A stretch of 64,000 nt of DNA from Segnochrobactrum spirostomi (GTDB lineage: Bacteria; Pseudomonadota; Alphaproteobacteria; Rhizobiales; Segnochrobactraceae), in assembly GCF_009600605.1 (NCBI RefSeq), contig NZ_VWNA01000002.1, positions 340,587 to 404,586 of the forward strand, read 5' to 3'. Positions 44,152-53,107 of this stretch are shown here, piece after piece. Position 1 is the first letter of the stretch; each line of letters opens with the position of its first letter. Position numbers and translations under genes: made by a program. The notes beneath the pieces were generated by a model. The model was not told the DNA's origin and did not search any database. It saw only the letters and a list, made by a program, of their open reading frames with translations.

Positions 44152-45476
44152 TGCGCCGGCTCCTTCCCCAACTCGTCCTTCGGGTGCTCCTGGCCGGGCT
44201 GGTGACGGTGCTGATTGCGGCCCTCTGGGTGGTGAAGGATACGGCGGCGGCGGCCCGCCGCGACGCGCGGACCACCGCGACCCGGGTCGCCGACGCCATT
44301 GCGGCGCGGCCGAGCTTCGAAGGGCTCGCGTTCGGCGGCGTCGCGCCGACACCGGTGTTCCGGGACTGGCAGCAATTTCCGGCCTGGACGCTGATCGCGC
44401 CGGGCATCTGCGTCGAACTCGGGCCGCGCGATCAGCCGGTCCACCGCCGCTGTGGTCCCTATGTCGCTTCGGAGACCGAGCCGCCCGTCTGGTTCGTCGC
44501 CCTCGCCGGGACGCTCGGCCTCGTCCCCGCGCCGTTCTCGGTGCCGGTGCGCACCCGCTACGTCACCGACGTCACGGCGACCGCGATCGCCGATCCCGGG
44601 GTGATCATCGCCCGCGCCTGGGCGCGCACCGCCGACCTGATGGGCGTCGCCGTGGCGATGGCGATCGGCGGCGCGGTGCTGACGGGTCTCCTCGTGATGC
44701 GCCTGCTCGCGCCCTTCCGCACCATTCTGCGCGGCATCGAGCGCCTGCAACGCGGCGACTTCGCCGCCCGTCTGCCGCGGCAGCGCGTCGCCGAATTCGA
44801 CGCCTTGAGCACGGCGCTCAACGACACGGCGGCGACGCTCGCGGACGCCCAGGCGATGCGTACCGAGCTGACGCGCCGCCTCTTCACCGTCCAGGAGAGC
44901 GAGCGCCGGGCCTTGGCACGCGAACTCCACGACGAGTTCGGCCAATGCCTCACCGCCACCCGCGCGCTGGCCGCCGCGATCGCCCAATCGGGCGAGTCGA
45001 CCGCCGAGGACGGCGCGCGGATCGGGGAGATCACCGGGCAGATGATGGCGGGCCTGCGCGCCGAGCTTGCGCAGCTTCGGCCGCCCGATCTCGACGATCT
45101 CGGCCTGCGGCCGGCGCTCGAACGGCTCGTCGCCGATTGGCGCAGCCGGCTGCCGCACATCCGCTTCACGCTGACGGTGACGGGCGACGTCGATGCCGTG
45201 TCCGATGCTCTCGCCCTCAGCCTCTACCGGATCGCGCAGGAATGCCTGACCAACGCGATCCGCCACGGCGCGCCGAAGGCGGTCGCGCTCGTGATCGAGG
45301 TCGGCGACGCCATCGAGCTCAGGGCGACCGACGACGGGGCCGCGCGGCATGACGCCCCGACGGACGCGGGCTACGGTCTCCTCGGCATCCGCGAGCGGGT
45401 CGACGCCCTCGGCGGCACCTTCGCGCTCACGCCGACCGCGACCGGCATGGAGGCGGTGGCGCGCCTGCCGCGCTGA
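44151..45476 (+). CDS. Membrane sensor histidine kinase, NarX/HisKA_3 type
   Basis: 441 residues. A membrane helix at about residues 5-27 and a second at about 163-185 bound a periplasmic sensor of about 130 residues that contains two cysteines (C87, C101). A HAMP linker follows, then the HisKA_3 dimerisation helix with H260 in RALARELHDEFGQCL. The ATPase domain has the N box ECLTNAIRHG and G box GYGLLGIRERV. The expected D-x-G box reads TDDGAARHD. The ligand is unknown; the small periplasmic domain does not match anything I recognise. Confidence 0.92.
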   Translation: MRRLLPQLVLRVLLAGLVTVLIAALWVVKDTAAAARRDARTTATRVADAIAARPSFEGLAFGGVAPTPVFRDWQQFPAWTLIAPGICVELGPRDQPVHRRCGPYVASETEPPVWFVALAGTLGLVPAPFSVPVRTRYVTDVTATAIADPGVIIARAWARTADLMGVAVAMAIGGAVLTGLLVMRLLAPFRTILRGIERLQRGDFAARLPRQRVAEFDALSTALNDTAATLADAQAMRTELTRRLFTVQESERRALARELHDEFGQCLTATRALAAAIAQSGESTAEDGARIGEITGQMMAGLRAELAQLRPPDLDDLGLRPALERLVADWRSRLPHIRFTLTVTGDVDAVSDALALSLYRIAQECLTNAIRHGAPKAVALVIEVGDAIELRATDDGAARHDAPTDAGYGLLGIRERVDALGGTFALTPTATGMEAVARLPR

Positions 45477-45486
45477 TCCGGGTGAT

Positions 45487-45507
45487 CTTCCCGGGTCGGC
45501 CGGGAAG
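45487..45507 (+). terminator. Hairpin after the histidine kinase gene
   Basis: CTTCCCGG (45487-45494) and CCGGGAAG (45500-45507) form a perfect 8-bp stem with a 5-nt loop, 10 bp after the stop, followed by the pyrimidine-rich CCCTCTCTGG. It could end the two-component transcript, though the U-run is poor. Confidence 0.4.
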
Positions 45508-45540
45508 CCCTCTCTGGCGCCGCCGCTCGTCCGCGCTCAC

Positions 45541-45559
45541 CCTCCCGGCAAAAGGGAGG
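45541..45559 (+). promoter_or_regulatory. Hairpin that would hide the moxR ribosome site
   Basis: CCTCCC (45541-45546) pairs perfectly with the Shine-Dalgarno GGGAGG (45554-45559) over a 7-nt loop, 5 bp before the ATG at 45565. If folded it would block translation initiation of the first gene of the MoxR operon. Confidence 0.4.
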
Positions 45560-45564
45560 CCTCG

Positions 45565-46515
45565 ATGAACGACATGAGCCATCCGATCGCCCGGCTCGGC
45601 GACGCGGTCGCCGCCGGCCTGATCGGCCACCGGGATCTGGTCGACCGCCTCCTCGTCGCCCTCCTCGCCGGCGGCCACGTGCTGATCGAGGGACCGCCGG
45701 GGATCGCCAAGACGCGGGCCGTCAAGCGGCTCGCGGTGTCCCTGCCGGGCGCCCATGCGCGTATCCAGTGCACGCCCGATCTGATGCCGTCCGATCTCAC
45801 CGGCACCCAGGTCTTTCGCCACGAGAGCGGCGGCTTCGACTTCGTCCCCGGCCCGCTCTTCCACACGCTCGTCCTCGTCGACGAGATCAACCGGGCGCCG
45901 CCCAAGGTGCAGTCGGCCCTGCTCGAGGCGATGGCGGAGGGGCAGATCACGACGTCGGGCACCACCCGTCCGCTGCCCGAGCCGTTCATGGTGGTCGCGA
46001 CGCAGAACCCGATCGAGCACGAAGGGACCTTTCCCCTCCCCGAGGCGCAGATGGACCGCTTCCTGCTCCATCTCTTGCTCTCCTTGCCGGAGGCCGAGCA
46101 GGAGCGCGCTATCCTCGATCTCGTCGCCGCGGAGCGGATCGCGCCGCCGGCAGCCGCCCCGATCCCGCTCACCACCGAGGCCGTCTCCGCGGCGAAGGCG
46201 GAGGCGGCGCGGGTCCATCTCGCCCCGGCGCTGAAGGATTATATCGTGCGCCTCGTGATGGCCTCGCGGCCGGGCGGTGCGGTGGCGGCGTGGGTCGAAC
46301 ATCCCATCTCGCCGCGGGGCACCCTGGCGCTCGCCGCCGCGGCCCAGGCCTTGGCGTGGCTGCGCGGCCGCGATTATGCGCTGCCCGAAGACGTGACCGC
46401 GCTCGCACCCGACGCCCTCGCGCACCGGCTGATCCCCAACTGGACCGCCGTCGCGGAGGGCCGCACCGGACGCAGCCTCGTCGCCGACATCATGGGCGTC
46501 GTGACGCCATGGTGA
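45565..46515 (+). CDS. MoxR-family AAA+ ATPase
   Basis: 316 residues. Walker A is the MoxR form GPPGIAKTRAVKRLA, Walker B is LVLVDEINRAPPKVQSALLEAM, and sensor 1 is VVATQNPIEHEGTFPLPEAQMDRF. A C-terminal lid domain follows. MoxR proteins act as chaperone-like ATPases, working with VWA partners on insertion of metals or cofactors into target enzymes. Downstream DUF58, two VWA, TPR and BatD-like genes form the expected operon. Its stop overlaps the DUF58 start by 7 bp. Confidence 0.94.
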   Translation: MNDMSHPIARLGDAVAAGLIGHRDLVDRLLVALLAGGHVLIEGPPGIAKTRAVKRLAVSLPGAHARIQCTPDLMPSDLTGTQVFRHESGGFDFVPGPLFHTLVLVDEINRAPPKVQSALLEAMAEGQITTSGTTRPLPEPFMVVATQNPIEHEGTFPLPEAQMDRFLLHLLLSLPEAEQERAILDLVAAERIAPPAAAPIPLTTEAVSAAKAEAARVHLAPALKDYIVRLVMASRPGGAVAAWVEHPISPRGTLALAAAAQALAWLRGRDYALPEDVTALAPDALAHRLIPNWTAVAEGRTGRSLVADIMGVVTPW

Positions 46516-47375
46516 GCGCGGCGCTCCAGGGGCAAGGCATCCGGCTCCGGGCTGCGGATCTCCTCGCCTTGCGTGAGGGCGTTCCGCGCGACGCCCGCCA
46601 TCGCCCAGCGACTCGGCGGCCGGGCGCCCTGCCCGCGAAGCCCGCCGGCGCCGGCATGGATCTGCGCGAGATCCGCGCCTTCGCCGAGGGGGACGACGCG
46701 CGGCGGATCGATCCGGCGGCGACCGCCCGCACCGGATCGCCCCATGTCCGCACGTTTCATGAGGATCGCGACGACACCGTGCTCCTCGTCGCCGATTTCC
46801 GCGGCCCGATGCTGTGGGGGACGGGATCGCGGCTCCGCTCCGTCGCCGCGGCGCACGTGCTCGCCCGGCGGGGATGGCAGGCCGTCGCCCGCGGTGCCAC
46901 GGTCGGCGCGCTCGCCGTCGGGGCGCGGGGCATCACCGCCCTTCCCGGCGCCGCCGGCGCGCCGCACATGTCCCGGCTCTGCCATCTGCTTGCGCTCTGG
47001 CACGACGAGGCCCTCGAGGCGGCGTCCGAGGCCCGCGCAGCGGAGGGACCAGGCGGCGATGGCGGGCTCACCGAGGCGCTCGTCCGGGCGGCTCGCCTCG
47101 CGCCGTCCGGCGGCGAGGTGATGATCGCCACGGGTCCCGACGGGGTCGCGCCGGTCGACGAGCCCGCGCTCGCCCGGCTGGCGCGCCGCCGCCGGGTTCG
47201 CCTCGTGCTGCCGCTCGATCCGATCGAGACGGCCCCACCGCCCGCGCCCCTCCCGGTCAGGGCCGGGGCGCTCGCCCGCCTCGCCCGTCTGTGTCCGCTC
47301 GAAACCGCGCCGCTCGCGGCGCGGCTGCGTGCCCTCAACGTCACCCTCGAGGTGTTGTCCGATGACTCGGTCTGA
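46509..47375 (+). CDS. DUF58 domain protein (MxaS/BatA-operon type)
   Basis: 288 residues from the ATG at 46509. The DUF58 core is clear: MDLREIRAFAEGDDARRIDP, then TARTGSPHVRTFHEDRDDTV, followed by a VWA-like fold (VLLVADFRGPMLWG). It lacks the membrane segments at the N-terminus found in many DUF58 proteins and may be soluble. It probably partners the MoxR ATPase. It overlaps the next gene by 14 bp. Confidence 0.88.
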   Translation: MVSAALQGQGIRLRAADLLALREGVPRDARHRPATRRPGALPAKPAGAGMDLREIRAFAEGDDARRIDPAATARTGSPHVRTFHEDRDDTVLLVADFRGPMLWGTGSRLRSVAAAHVLARRGWQAVARGATVGALAVGARGITALPGAAGAPHMSRLCHLLALWHDEALEAASEARAAEGPGGDGGLTEALVRAARLAPSGGEVMIATGPDGVAPVDEPALARLARRRRVRLVLPLDPIETAPPPAPLPVRAGALARLARLCPLETAPLAARLRALNVTLEVLSDDSV

Positions 47376-47700
47376 GCTTCTCGCGGCGCTTCCCGAGGGG
47401 CGGCTTCCGCCCGACCTGATGCATCTCCATGCCGCCGACCTGCTCGCCCTCGCGGGGCTCGGTCTGGTCGTCGCGGCGTTCTTCGCGGCCCTGATGCTCC
47501 CCCTCCTGCAGCGGCGGCCGAGCCGGCGCGCCCGCATCCGGGCCACGCGGGGCCTGCCGCCCCAAGAGCGGCTGCTCGCGGTCGCCCGCATTCTCGGTCA
47601 CCTGCCGGAGACGTTCCGCACCGCCGCCTATCGCGACGAGCCGATCGACGAGGCGGCGCTCGAACGGGCCGCCGTGAAGGCGCGGCGGGTGCGCCCATGA
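47362..47700 (+). CDS. Small membrane protein in the DUF4381 position
   Basis: 112 residues with one membrane helix (about residues 25-48, LLALAGLGLVVAAFFAALMLPLL) and a basic cytoplasmic tail RRPSRRARIRATRG. The N-terminal LPEGRLPPDL resembles the LPxxxxPPP segment of DUF4381 proteins. The match is weak, so this assignment rests mainly on its place between the DUF58 and VWA genes. The stop overlaps the next ATG. Confidence 0.6.
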   Translation: MTRSELLAALPEGRLPPDLMHLHAADLLALAGLGLVVAAFFAALMLPLLQRRPSRRARIRATRGLPPQERLLAVARILGHLPETFRTAAYRDEPIDEAALERAAVKARRVRP

Positions 47701-48683
47701 TCTTCACTGGGATGAATTTCGCGTGGATCAACTTCCCGTCGATCAACTTCGCCTGGCCGCTCGCCTTCCTGCTGCTGCCGTTGCCGGTGCTGGCGCGGTT
47801 CGTCGCGCCGGCCCGCCGGGGCACGGGCGTCGCCCTCGGCGTCTCGGCGGCGGCGTTCGCTGCGGCGTCGCCGGTCCGGGCCGGTGACGACCGGCTCGGA
47901 ACCGCCCTCCTCGCCGCGGCATGGCTCGCGCTCGTCCTCGCCCTCGCCGGTCCGCGCGTCGCCGCGACGACGGCGGCGGTCGTGACGTCGGGACGGGACA
48001 TCATGCTGGCGCTCGACCTTTCGGGCAGCATGCTCAAGGAGGATTTCGATCTCGACGGCAAGCCGCTCTCCCGCCTGGACGCTGTCAAGCAGGTCGCCGC
48101 GCGCTTCGTCGCGGCGCGCCGCGGCGACCGGGTCGGTCTCGTCATCTTCGGCGACCGGGCCTATGTGGCGCAGCCCCTCACCTTCGACGTCGCCTCGGTC
48201 GGTCACGCCATCGCGGAGGCGCAGGTCGGCATCTCGGGCCAGTCCACGGCGATCTCGGACGGCCTCGGACTCGCGGCGCGCCGGCTCATCGAGAGCGACG
48301 GGCGGACCAAGGTTCTCGTTCTCCTCTCCGACGGCGTCGATACCGTGGGCAAGGTCGATGCCAGCGATGCGGCGCGCCTGGCGGCACGCCACGGCATTCG
48401 CGTCCACACCATCGCGCTCGGCCCCGACGATCTCGAGAGTGCGCCCCAGGCGGCGGACGCGGTGGACGCCGCCGCGCTGCGGGCGATGGCCGAGGCCGGC
48501 AACGGCACCAGTTTCCGCGTGCGGACTCTCGCCGACCTCGAGGCCATGGCCGCGACGCTCGACCGTCTCGAGCCGAACCCTGCGACGCGCCCGCCGCTCG
48601 CGGTGTGGCGGCTGCTCTGGATGTGGCCCGGCGGGCTCGCCCTCGGGTTCGCCGCCCTCCTCGCCACACGGAGGCGGGCGTGA
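47697..48683 (+). CDS. VWA-domain membrane protein (BatA/MxaC-like)
   Basis: 328 residues. Membrane helices lie at about residues 17-35 and 60-85 and at the C-terminus (about 300-322). Between them is a VWA domain with an intact MIDAS: DLSGSM at 104-109, then SGQSTAISDGLG (conserved Thr) and LLSDGVDTVG (Asp). The domain should bind a divalent metal and mediate contacts with MoxR or a target protein in the periplasm. Two dissimilar leading phrases with WxNF repeats (FTGMNFAWINFPSINFAW) make an odd N-terminus. Confidence 0.9.
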   Translation: MIFTGMNFAWINFPSINFAWPLAFLLLPLPVLARFVAPARRGTGVALGVSAAAFAAASPVRAGDDRLGTALLAAAWLALVLALAGPRVAATTAAVVTSGRDIMLALDLSGSMLKEDFDLDGKPLSRLDAVKQVAARFVAARRGDRVGLVIFGDRAYVAQPLTFDVASVGHAIAEAQVGISGQSTAISDGLGLAARRLIESDGRTKVLVLLSDGVDTVGKVDASDAARLAARHGIRVHTIALGPDDLESAPQAADAVDAAALRAMAEAGNGTSFRVRTLADLEAMAATLDRLEPNPATRPPLAVWRLLWMWPGGLALGFAALLATRRRA

Positions 48684-49564
48684 GCACGTTCGTTCTGCTG
48701 CGGCCCTGGTGGCTCGTCGTGCTGCCGCTCCTCGCTCTGCTCGCCCTCCGGCAGTTGCGGGCGGGCGCCGATCTCGGCGGTTGGGAGCGGGTGATGTCCC
48801 CCGCGATGGCGGCGGCGATGCGCAACCTTGGCCATCTCCGCGGTGCGCGGGACACACGCCGTTTCGGGGCGCTCGCGGCGGCGGCGCTCCTCGGCCTCGG
48901 TCTCGCCGGTCCGGCGGTGCCGCGGGCCGATGCGCCGTTGCTCGCCGGCAGCGGTGCCATTCTGATCGCCCTCGATCTGTCGCCCTCGGTCGCCCGCGGA
49001 ACGGCACTCGCCGATGCCCAGGCCGCGGCGGCGAGCGTGCTCGCCGCATCCGGCGGCCGGCCCGTCGGCCTCGTCCTGTTCTCCGGCGAGGCCTACGACG
49101 TGGCGGCGCCGACCGCCGATCCGGCGTCGCTCGAAAGCCTGATTGCGGTCCTCGGCCCGGAGACGATGCCGAGCGGCGGCAGCCGGCCGGCCACGGCCCT
49201 CGCGCTCGCCCAGCGGATGCTCGCGGGGAGCCGCGACGCCGACGTGGTGCTGATCTCCGACGGCGGGGGGATCGACGACGCGGCCCGGGCCGAGGCCGCG
49301 CGACTCAGCGGCGCCAGCATCCGCCTCGACGCCCTCGTACTCGACCGCGCTGCGGGCGGCGCCACCGACCCCGCGGCGCTCCGTGCGCTTGCCGCCGTCT
49401 CGGCGCCGGCCCGCGCACCGGAGCCGGTGCTGCGCGCCCTGAAGCACGGCGGCCGGCTCGATCGGGACCCGGCGCTGACGAGCCTCCAATATCGCGATTT
49501 CGGGCCGGTCCTCGCCGCGCTCGCGGCCGTGCCGCTCGTCGCCCTGTTCCGGAGGCGGGCATGA
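48680..49564 (+). CDS. Second VWA-domain membrane protein (BatB/MxaL-like)
   Basis: 294 residues from a GTG overlapping the upstream stop (GTGA). The membrane anchors are near residues 8-24 and 68-85 and at the C-terminus. The VWA MIDAS reads DLSPSVARG, followed by GGSRPATALALAQ and LISDGGGIDDAA, so the DxSxS site is conserved. The adjacent paralogue suggests that the two VWA proteins act as a pair, as in bat and mxa operons. Confidence 0.88.
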   Translation: MSTFVLLRPWWLVVLPLLALLALRQLRAGADLGGWERVMSPAMAAAMRNLGHLRGARDTRRFGALAAAALLGLGLAGPAVPRADAPLLAGSGAILIALDLSPSVARGTALADAQAAAASVLAASGGRPVGLVLFSGEAYDVAAPTADPASLESLIAVLGPETMPSGGSRPATALALAQRMLAGSRDADVVLISDGGGIDDAARAEAARLSGASIRLDALVLDRAAGGATDPAALRALAAVSAPARAPEPVLRALKHGGRLDRDPALTSLQYRDFGPVLAALAAVPLVALFRRRA

Positions 49565-50178
49565 ACCGCATCGCGATCGTGGCGGTGGCCGGCCTCGCCG
49601 TATTTGCCTTCGCCGGCCCCGCCGCCTGGGGCCGCCTCGCCTTGTGGGCGGGTGCGCCGGCGATCGCCGCGGGTCTCCTCGCGGACGACGGGGCCCGCGG
49701 TCTCGCCCTCTATCGCAGCGGCGATTATGCGGCGGCGGACGCGGCCTTCGCCGCCGCCGGCCGCAGCCAGACCTTCAACCGCGCCTTGAGCCTCGCGGCG
49801 ACCGGCGATTATCGCCTCGCCGTCGCCTATCTCGACGCCGTGCTGTTCGCCAACCCGGCCGATTCCGAGGCGCGCCGGGTGCGCGATCTGATCGATCCGC
49901 TGGTGCCGAAGCCGGAGAGCGGCAGCGTCGCCCGCGGTCGCATGCCGGCGCAGGGGGGACCGGGGCCGACCGGCGCGGCGACCGGCGGGGCGCTCGCCAG
50001 CACACCCGATCCGACCTGGAAGAGGCCCCTCGAGGCGCGCGGCTTCGCCGCCTCCGACGCCTGGCTCGACACCCTGCCCGACGATCCCGGCGCCTTTCTC
50101 CGCGCCCGGCTCGAGAAGGACTTCGAGCGCCGCGCCGCGCTCGGGCTCGTTCGCCCCGACGAGCGCGACCAATGGTGA
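49561..50178 (+). CDS. TPR-like membrane protein (BatC/MxaK-like)
   Basis: 205 residues. An N-terminal helix (about residues 3-38) is followed by one or two TPR-type repeats (GLALYRSGDYAAADAAFAAAG and ALSLAATGDYRLAVAYLDAVL). The second half is hydrophilic and Pro/Gly-rich. It probably anchors or bridges the VWA proteins. It overlaps the next gene by 7 bp. Confidence 0.8.
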   Translation: MNRIAIVAVAGLAVFAFAGPAAWGRLALWAGAPAIAAGLLADDGARGLALYRSGDYAAADAAFAAAGRSQTFNRALSLAATGDYRLAVAYLDAVLFANPADSEARRVRDLIDPLVPKPESGSVARGRMPAQGGPGPTGAATGGALASTPDPTWKRPLEARGFAASDAWLDTLPDDPGAFLRARLEKDFERRAALGLVRPDERDQW

Positions 50179-51332
50179 TCCGTCTCGCCTTTCTCTTCTG
50201 CCTCGTCGCGGGGATCGCCCGGGCCGACAGCCTCCGCCTTATCGTACCGGACGGCGCGCCGGTGGTGGGCGAGATGATCCCGGTCACCGTGCGCGGCGAG
50301 TACACGAGCCGGATCGCGCTCGAGAGCCTGACCTTCCCGAACGCGGCCGACTATGACTGGATCCAGCTCGCCCGCGACCAATGGCGCGACGAGACCATCG
50401 ACGGCGTCTCGGTGCGGGTGTTCGAGCGGCGTATCGCGGTCTTCCCCCGCCATGCCGGAATGCTCCGCCTCGGGCCGGTGGTTCACCGTCTGACGGTGAT
50501 CGGCGCGTCGGGTGCGAGGGTGCCGCTCGACGTCACCGCGCCGGCCGTGAGCTTCCCCGTCGCCCCCTATCCGGGACCGCCTCCGCCGCTCGCCGCGTCG
50601 GCCCTCGTCGTGAAGGACGAGCTCTCCGCGGCCCCCGGCGCGCTGCGGGACGGCGAGACGCTGGTGCGCCGCGTCACGCTGATCGCCGACGGGACGCTGC
50701 CGCATCTGATGCCGGTCCGTCCGCCGATGCGGGCGGCCTGGCTGATCAGCTTCACCTCCCCCGAACAGCGCGAGATGAAGCCGACGCCGAACGGGCCGGT
50801 GACGACGATCGTGTGGGAATGGCACCTGCGGCCGAAGACCGGCGAGCCCGGCGTGCTCCCGGCCGTGACGATCCCGTGGTTCGACACGGAGACCCGGCGA
50901 CTGCGGACCGCGGAGATCCCGGCGATCCCGTTCGGCTATGCGAGCTTCCGCGACGATCGTTCGAGCGAGGAGCGGCTGCCAGCCGGCCAGGTCGCCCTCG
51001 CGGTCGCCGCGCTCGCGGCCGGGGCGGTCGGCGGCATCGCGCTCGCCGTCGCCGGCCTCGCGGCGCGGCGTCGCGCGGATCTGCACCGACGGGTCGGTCG
51101 CGGTCTCTTCGCCATTCGCGGTCGGCACGCGCTGAGACGCGCCGCCGCAACCGGGGACGCCGTCGCGCTGCGCCGGGCCGCGGAGATCTATGTGGACGAG
51201 CGCCGCGCCCTCGGCCTTCCCGTCACGGGTCACGAGACCGCGCAACTCGACGAGGCCCTCTATGGACGCAGCGGACTGGCGCCGGACTTCGACACGAACG
51301 CCGCCCTCGCCGCGCTGACCCGGCACCGCTGA
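50172..51332 (+). CDS. BatD-like protein (oxygen-tolerance/MxaA type)
   Basis: 386 residues: a signal peptide (VIRLAFLFCLVAGIARADS), a periplasmic beta-rich region with Ig-like strands (IPVTVRGEYTS, LTFPNAADYDWIQL), a membrane helix at about residues 275-298, and an Ala/Arg-rich cytoplasmic tail. The layout matches BatD of aerotolerance operons. It closes the operon that begins at 45565 and converges on an SDR gene with 44 bp between. Confidence 0.8.
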   Translation: MVIRLAFLFCLVAGIARADSLRLIVPDGAPVVGEMIPVTVRGEYTSRIALESLTFPNAADYDWIQLARDQWRDETIDGVSVRVFERRIAVFPRHAGMLRLGPVVHRLTVIGASGARVPLDVTAPAVSFPVAPYPGPPPPLAASALVVKDELSAAPGALRDGETLVRRVTLIADGTLPHLMPVRPPMRAAWLISFTSPEQREMKPTPNGPVTTIVWEWHLRPKTGEPGVLPAVTIPWFDTETRRLRTAEIPAIPFGYASFRDDRSSEERLPAGQVALAVAALAAGAVGGIALAVAGLAARRRADLHRRVGRGLFAIRGRHALRRAAATGDAVALRRAAEIYVDERRALGLPVTGHETAQLDEALYGRSGLAPDFDTNAALAALTRHR

Positions 51333-51376
51333 CGCAGGACGGGCCGCAGAGCGCCGCCGCCCCGTGTGAGAGGCGG

Positions 51377-52177
51377 TTACGGTGCCGCCGGCGCCTCCCA
51401 GGTCGCGCCGGAGAGGACGCCGCCGTCGATCACGATCGATTGGCCGGTGATGTAGGACGAGCCCCGGGAGGCGAGCAGGATCACCGCCCCGACGAGTTCG
51501 TCCGGGCTCGCCAGCCGGCCGGCGGGGATGAAGCCACGGAACCAGCCGTCGCGGTAAGGATCGTCCCAGAGTGGCCGGGTGAACTCCGTCTTCACGAAGC
51601 CGGGCTCGACGGCGTTCACCTGGATGTTGTCGCCGACCCATTCCCGCGCCTGGGCGCGGGTGAGCTGGCTCACCGCCGCTTTCGTCGCCGCATAGACGGA
51701 GATGGTGTTGAACGCGTGCTTGGCGCTGAGCGAGGAGATGTTGACGATCTTGCCGCCGCCGCGCGCCTTGAAGTGCGGATGTGCCGCCTGCGCCACGAAA
51801 TAGACGCTGCGCAGATTGACGTCGACGATGGCGTCGAAATCGTCCGCCGTCACCGCCTCGATGCGCTTGCGGCGGTTGGTGCCCTGGCTGTTGACGAGGA
51901 TGTCGAGCCCGCCGAGCGCCTCGGCGGCGCGATCGACCACCGTCTTGCAGGCGGCGGCGTCGGTGAGATCGCCCGTGAGGGTGACGACTTCGCGGCCGTC
52001 GGCCTCGAACAGCGCGCGGATCTCGGCGAGCCGGGCTTCGTCGAAATCGTGCACGGCGACGCGGGCTCCGGCCGAGGCGAGGCCGCGGGCGAGCACGCGG
52101 CCGATCGCACCGGCGCCGCCGGTGACGAGCGCGGTGCGGCCCTCCAGGGAAAACAGATCGTCGAGAATGGTGGCCAT
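51377..52177 (-). CDS. Short-chain dehydrogenase/reductase, gluconate-5-dehydrogenase-like
   Basis: 266 residues. The Rossmann motif is TGGAGAIGRVLARGL, the NSQG motif is LVNSQGTNRR (the usual NNAG is changed), and the catalytic Ser-Tyr-Lys lie in ISSLSAKHAFNTISVYAATK. Acidic residues after the second strand (HDFDEARL) suggest NAD rather than NADP. The C-terminus is the normal IVIDGGV. It likely oxidises a polyol or sugar acid. It follows the sulfurtransferase gene on the minus strand with 66 bp between. Confidence 0.9.
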   Translation of the reverse strand: MATILDDLFSLEGRTALVTGGAGAIGRVLARGLASAGARVAVHDFDEARLAEIRALFEADGREVVTLTGDLTDAAACKTVVDRAAEALGGLDILVNSQGTNRRKRIEAVTADDFDAIVDVNLRSVYFVAQAAHPHFKARGGGKIVNISSLSAKHAFNTISVYAATKAAVSQLTRAQAREWVGDNIQVNAVEPGFVKTEFTRPLWDDPYRDGWFRGFIPAGRLASPDELVGAVILLASRGSSYITGQSIVIDGGVLSGATWEAPAAP

Positions 52178-52243
52178 CGCCGTTCGGGCTCCGGGGTCGG
52201 GAAAAGGGACAAGGATCGAGGCAGGCGGGAGAGCAGCGACAGT

Positions 52244-53107
52244 TCAGAGGGCGACGGGACGGCTCGGATCAGTGATCCATTCGCTCCACGAGCCGACATA
52301 ATGGCGGGCGTCGCCGAGGCCGGCGTGGGCGAGCGCCAACAGGTTCTGCGCCGCCGTGACGCCCGAACCGCAATAGAAGACGACGCGCTCGACCGGCACG
52401 TCGCCGAACAACGCCGCATAATGGGCTCGCAATTCGGCCGGCGAGCGGAAGCGGCCGGCGCCGTCGAGGGTGTCGGCCCGGTTGGCGAGGCGGGCCCCGG
52501 GGATGTGGCCGCGCACCGGGTCCTGGTAGACGCCGAGGCCGTGGAAGCCTTCCTCCGAGCGTGAGTCGAACAGCGCCCACGTCGGATTGAGCCGGATCTC
52601 GTCGACAAGCCCGACATCCGCGACGAACGCCGCGCGCTCATGGCCCTGGAACGGCACCGGCGTGCGCGTCGCGACGCTGGTGTCCGCCGGCCGACCCTCG
52701 GCAATCCACGCCGGCCACCCGCCGTCGAGCACCGCGACGCGGTCGTGACCCGCCCAGCGCAGCATCCACCACAGCCGCGCCGCGGCCATCATCCCGCCGC
52801 TCGAGTCGTAGGTGACGATCTGGGTCTCGGGCCGCACGCCCCAGCGCGACAGCGTCGCCGCCCAGACTGCTAAGGCGGGCAGCGGCCGCCGCCCGGTTAC
52901 CCCGGCGATGATCGGGCCGGAGAGATCGGTCGCGAGGTCGGCGAACAGCGCACCCGGAATGTGGCTCTCGCGATGGACCCGGCGGCCCCAATCCTCGTCG
53001 TCCAGGGTGAAGCGGGCGTCGAGCACGAGCCAGTCGGCACTGCCCTCGCGCGCCGCTTCGAGCCCCGTCGCCAGCGCCTCCGGGGAAATAACCGTCTCAT
53101 AAGACAT
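52244..53107 (-). CDS. sseA: 3-mercaptopyruvate/thiosulfate sulfurtransferase
   Basis: 287 residues from the ATG at 53107. It has two rhodanese domains in tandem; the C-terminal one carries the active-site loop YCGSGVTA with C246, the CGSGVTA form typical of mercaptopyruvate-type enzymes. The N-terminal domain is catalytically silent, as usual. HIPGALF and HIPGARL mark both domains. It has no evident link to the sugar genes around it. The ATG-proximal region is part of a 307-bp divergent spacer. Confidence 0.9.
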   Translation of the reverse strand: MSYETVISPEALATGLEAAREGSADWLVLDARFTLDDEDWGRRVHRESHIPGALFADLATDLSGPIIAGVTGRRPLPALAVWAATLSRWGVRPETQIVTYDSSGGMMAAARLWWMLRWAGHDRVAVLDGGWPAWIAEGRPADTSVATRTPVPFQGHERAAFVADVGLVDEIRLNPTWALFDSRSEEGFHGLGVYQDPVRGHIPGARLANRADTLDGAGRFRSPAELRAHYAALFGDVPVERVVFYCGSGVTAAQNLLALAHAGLGDARHYVGSWSEWITDPSRPVAL

